Below are positions 63,150 to 64,000 of a stretch of DNA of 64,000 bases, one piece after another. The stretch covers positions 1 to 64,000 of the forward strand of contig KB912001.1 of the NCBI GenBank assembly GCA_000383715.1. The letters run 5' to 3'. Made by a program: the position numbers and the translations under genes. The stretch is from Verrucomicrobia bacterium SCGC AAA164-E04 (lineage in GTDB: Bacteria; Verrucomicrobiota; Verrucomicrobiia; Limisphaerales; AAA164-E04). The stretch's first letter is position 1, and each line of letters begins with the position of its first letter. Below the pieces are notes generated by a model that ran no database searches, was not told the DNA's origin, and saw nothing but the letters and a program-made list of their open reading frames with translations.

Positions 63150-64000
63150 ATGTCGCAAACATTAAAGCCTATCCTGTTCAGTGTCTTGATCGCGACCGTG
63201 TGCTTGACATACGCCGCAAAAGCAAGTCCGGTCGAGCATCCCAACGTAATCTTTATCATTTGCGATGATTTGAACGACTATGTCGAAGGGTTCGGCGGTC
63301 ACCCTCAAACGAAGACACCCAACATGGCGCGACTGGCCGAACAAGGTGTCAGGTTCACACAGGCACATTGCAATGCACCCATCTGTGGCCCTTCTCGGGC
63401 AAGTTTGTTTACGGGTATTTACCCTCACAACTCCGGCTGTTACGGCTTTACCAAGTGGGATACGTACGAGGTATTGAAGCATTCAAGGACCTTGCAGGAG
63501 CACTTTGAGGCAAACGGATACTTTACCCTTGGCACAGGCAAACTGATGCACCATCGAGTTGTTCAGAGGGGATGGCAACAGTATGGGCACCCAGCTGACT
63601 ATGGACCCTTTGTAGTTGCAGGCGACGGGAAAGCGGCTCACCCGGACGTGCCGGCACCCTATCGCAACATCGGGGCGGTCGACGGTTCCTTTGGTCCATT
63701 CGTCAATCTTGATGACCGCAAGACGGAAAGTGGACTTCCAATGAGCTGGCTCAACGGTGGCTGGGGAGCTCGAGCCAAAGCACTCCGAGTCGATTCTGCA
63801 GATGATCGTGACCAGACACCGGATGAACTGAATGGTGACTGGGCGGTGGAGCAACTCCGTACGTTGGCAAAAAACGCCCATGGCAAACCATTCTTCATGG
63901 GCATCGGTTTCATTCGCCCGCACACGCCCTTGATTGTGCCAGCACGTTTCTTTGACATGTTTCCACTGGACTCTATCAAGCTCCCCACGATCAGACCTCA
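63150..64000 (+). CDS. Type I sulfatase, iduronate-2-sulfatase-like (partial, leaves right edge)
   Basis: The frame is open from the ATG at 63150 to the end of the window, 283 codons. It has a signal (LFSVLIATVCLTYAAKAS), then HPNVIFIICDDLNDYVEGFGGHP (metal Asp-Asp), then the active-site site CGPSR in NAPICGPSRASLFTGIYPHNSG, which would carry formylglycine. It continues with FTLGTGKLMHH and MGIGFIRPHTPLIVPARFF, the pattern of iduronate-2-sulfatase-type enzymes. The C-terminal half is outside the window. It should remove sulfate from a uronic-acid-containing glycan, by family analogy. Confidence 0.92.
   Translation, partial: MSQTLKPILFSVLIATVCLTYAAKASPVEHPNVIFIICDDLNDYVEGFGGHPQTKTPNMARLAEQGVRFTQAHCNAPICGPSRASLFTGIYPHNSGCYGFTKWDTYEVLKHSRTLQEHFEANGYFTLGTGKLMHHRVVQRGWQQYGHPADYGPFVVAGDGKAAHPDVPAPYRNIGAVDGSFGPFVNLDDRKTESGLPMSWLNGGWGARAKALRVDSADDRDQTPDELNGDWAVEQLRTLAKNAHGKPFFMGIGFIRPHTPLIVPARFFDMFPLDSIKLPTIRP

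Overview
The window looks like the chromosome of a Verrucomicrobiota bacterium, with Planctomycetota as the nearest alternative. The evidence is the set of families present: paired DUF1549/DUF1553 and DUF1501 proteins, a DUF1552/DUF1592 pair, a DUF1111 di-haem protein, several sulfatases, a ThuA-domain protein, a DUF5722 protein, and a prepilin-headed secreted protein. Several secreted proteins also end in a beta-rich tail with an 'LQ-S-DL--W ... FRL/YRV' pattern that I associate with Verrucomicrobiota. Most genes are chromosomal catabolic or envelope genes. I see no phage, CRISPR array, intact insertion sequence, rRNA or confident tRNA.

Layout. 1-15,121: the 5' end of an mfd gene leaves the left edge on the minus strand. 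A MFS transporter / PQQ-propeller / propeller operon, a Tat-exported sugar isomerase with a HEAT protein, htpG, a cyclophilin, a methyltransferase and a 5'-truncated sulfatase follow. A second, nearly complete mfd on the plus strand closes the block. The join between the sulfatase remnant and this mfd is a mosaic of two exact repeats. 15,368-24,796: ThuA protein, PSD1 cytochrome plus DUF1501 pair, an ECF sigma factor with a membrane partner, and a sulfatase. 25,089-33,046: an iron-uptake module consisting of a FecA-like receptor and a six-gene operon (DUF3450, TtpC-like ExbB, ExbB, ExbD, TonB, TPR). Near-identical Fur-box-like sites lie upstream of the receptor and of the operon. 33,433-49,344: secreted proteins including a prepilin-like protein, a gene split by an in-frame TAG, a trypsin-like protease with PPC-like domains, an octahaem cytochrome c, a zinc-ribbon gene split by an in-frame TGA, a DUF5722 protein, a metallophosphatase and a four-module Cys-Cys protein. 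49,713-59,869: remains of a DUF3817 gene, a tightly packed operon (DUF1552, DUF1592, DHDPS-type aldolase, enolase-superfamily dehydratase, SSS symporter), then a DUF1111 oxidoreductase. 60,666-64,000: DUF3817, a small soluble protein, an ankyrin membrane protein, and a sulfatase leaving the right edge.

How the genes fit together. The sulfatases, the Tat-exported isomerase, the sugar-acid operon with its symporter and the haem-containing PSD-type proteins suggest a degrader of sulfated or acidic polysaccharides. The TonB/TtpC module would energise outer-membrane uptake under iron control. No single new system stands out. The strongest anomalies are the mfd duplication and mosaic junction, and the Fur-linked TonB module.
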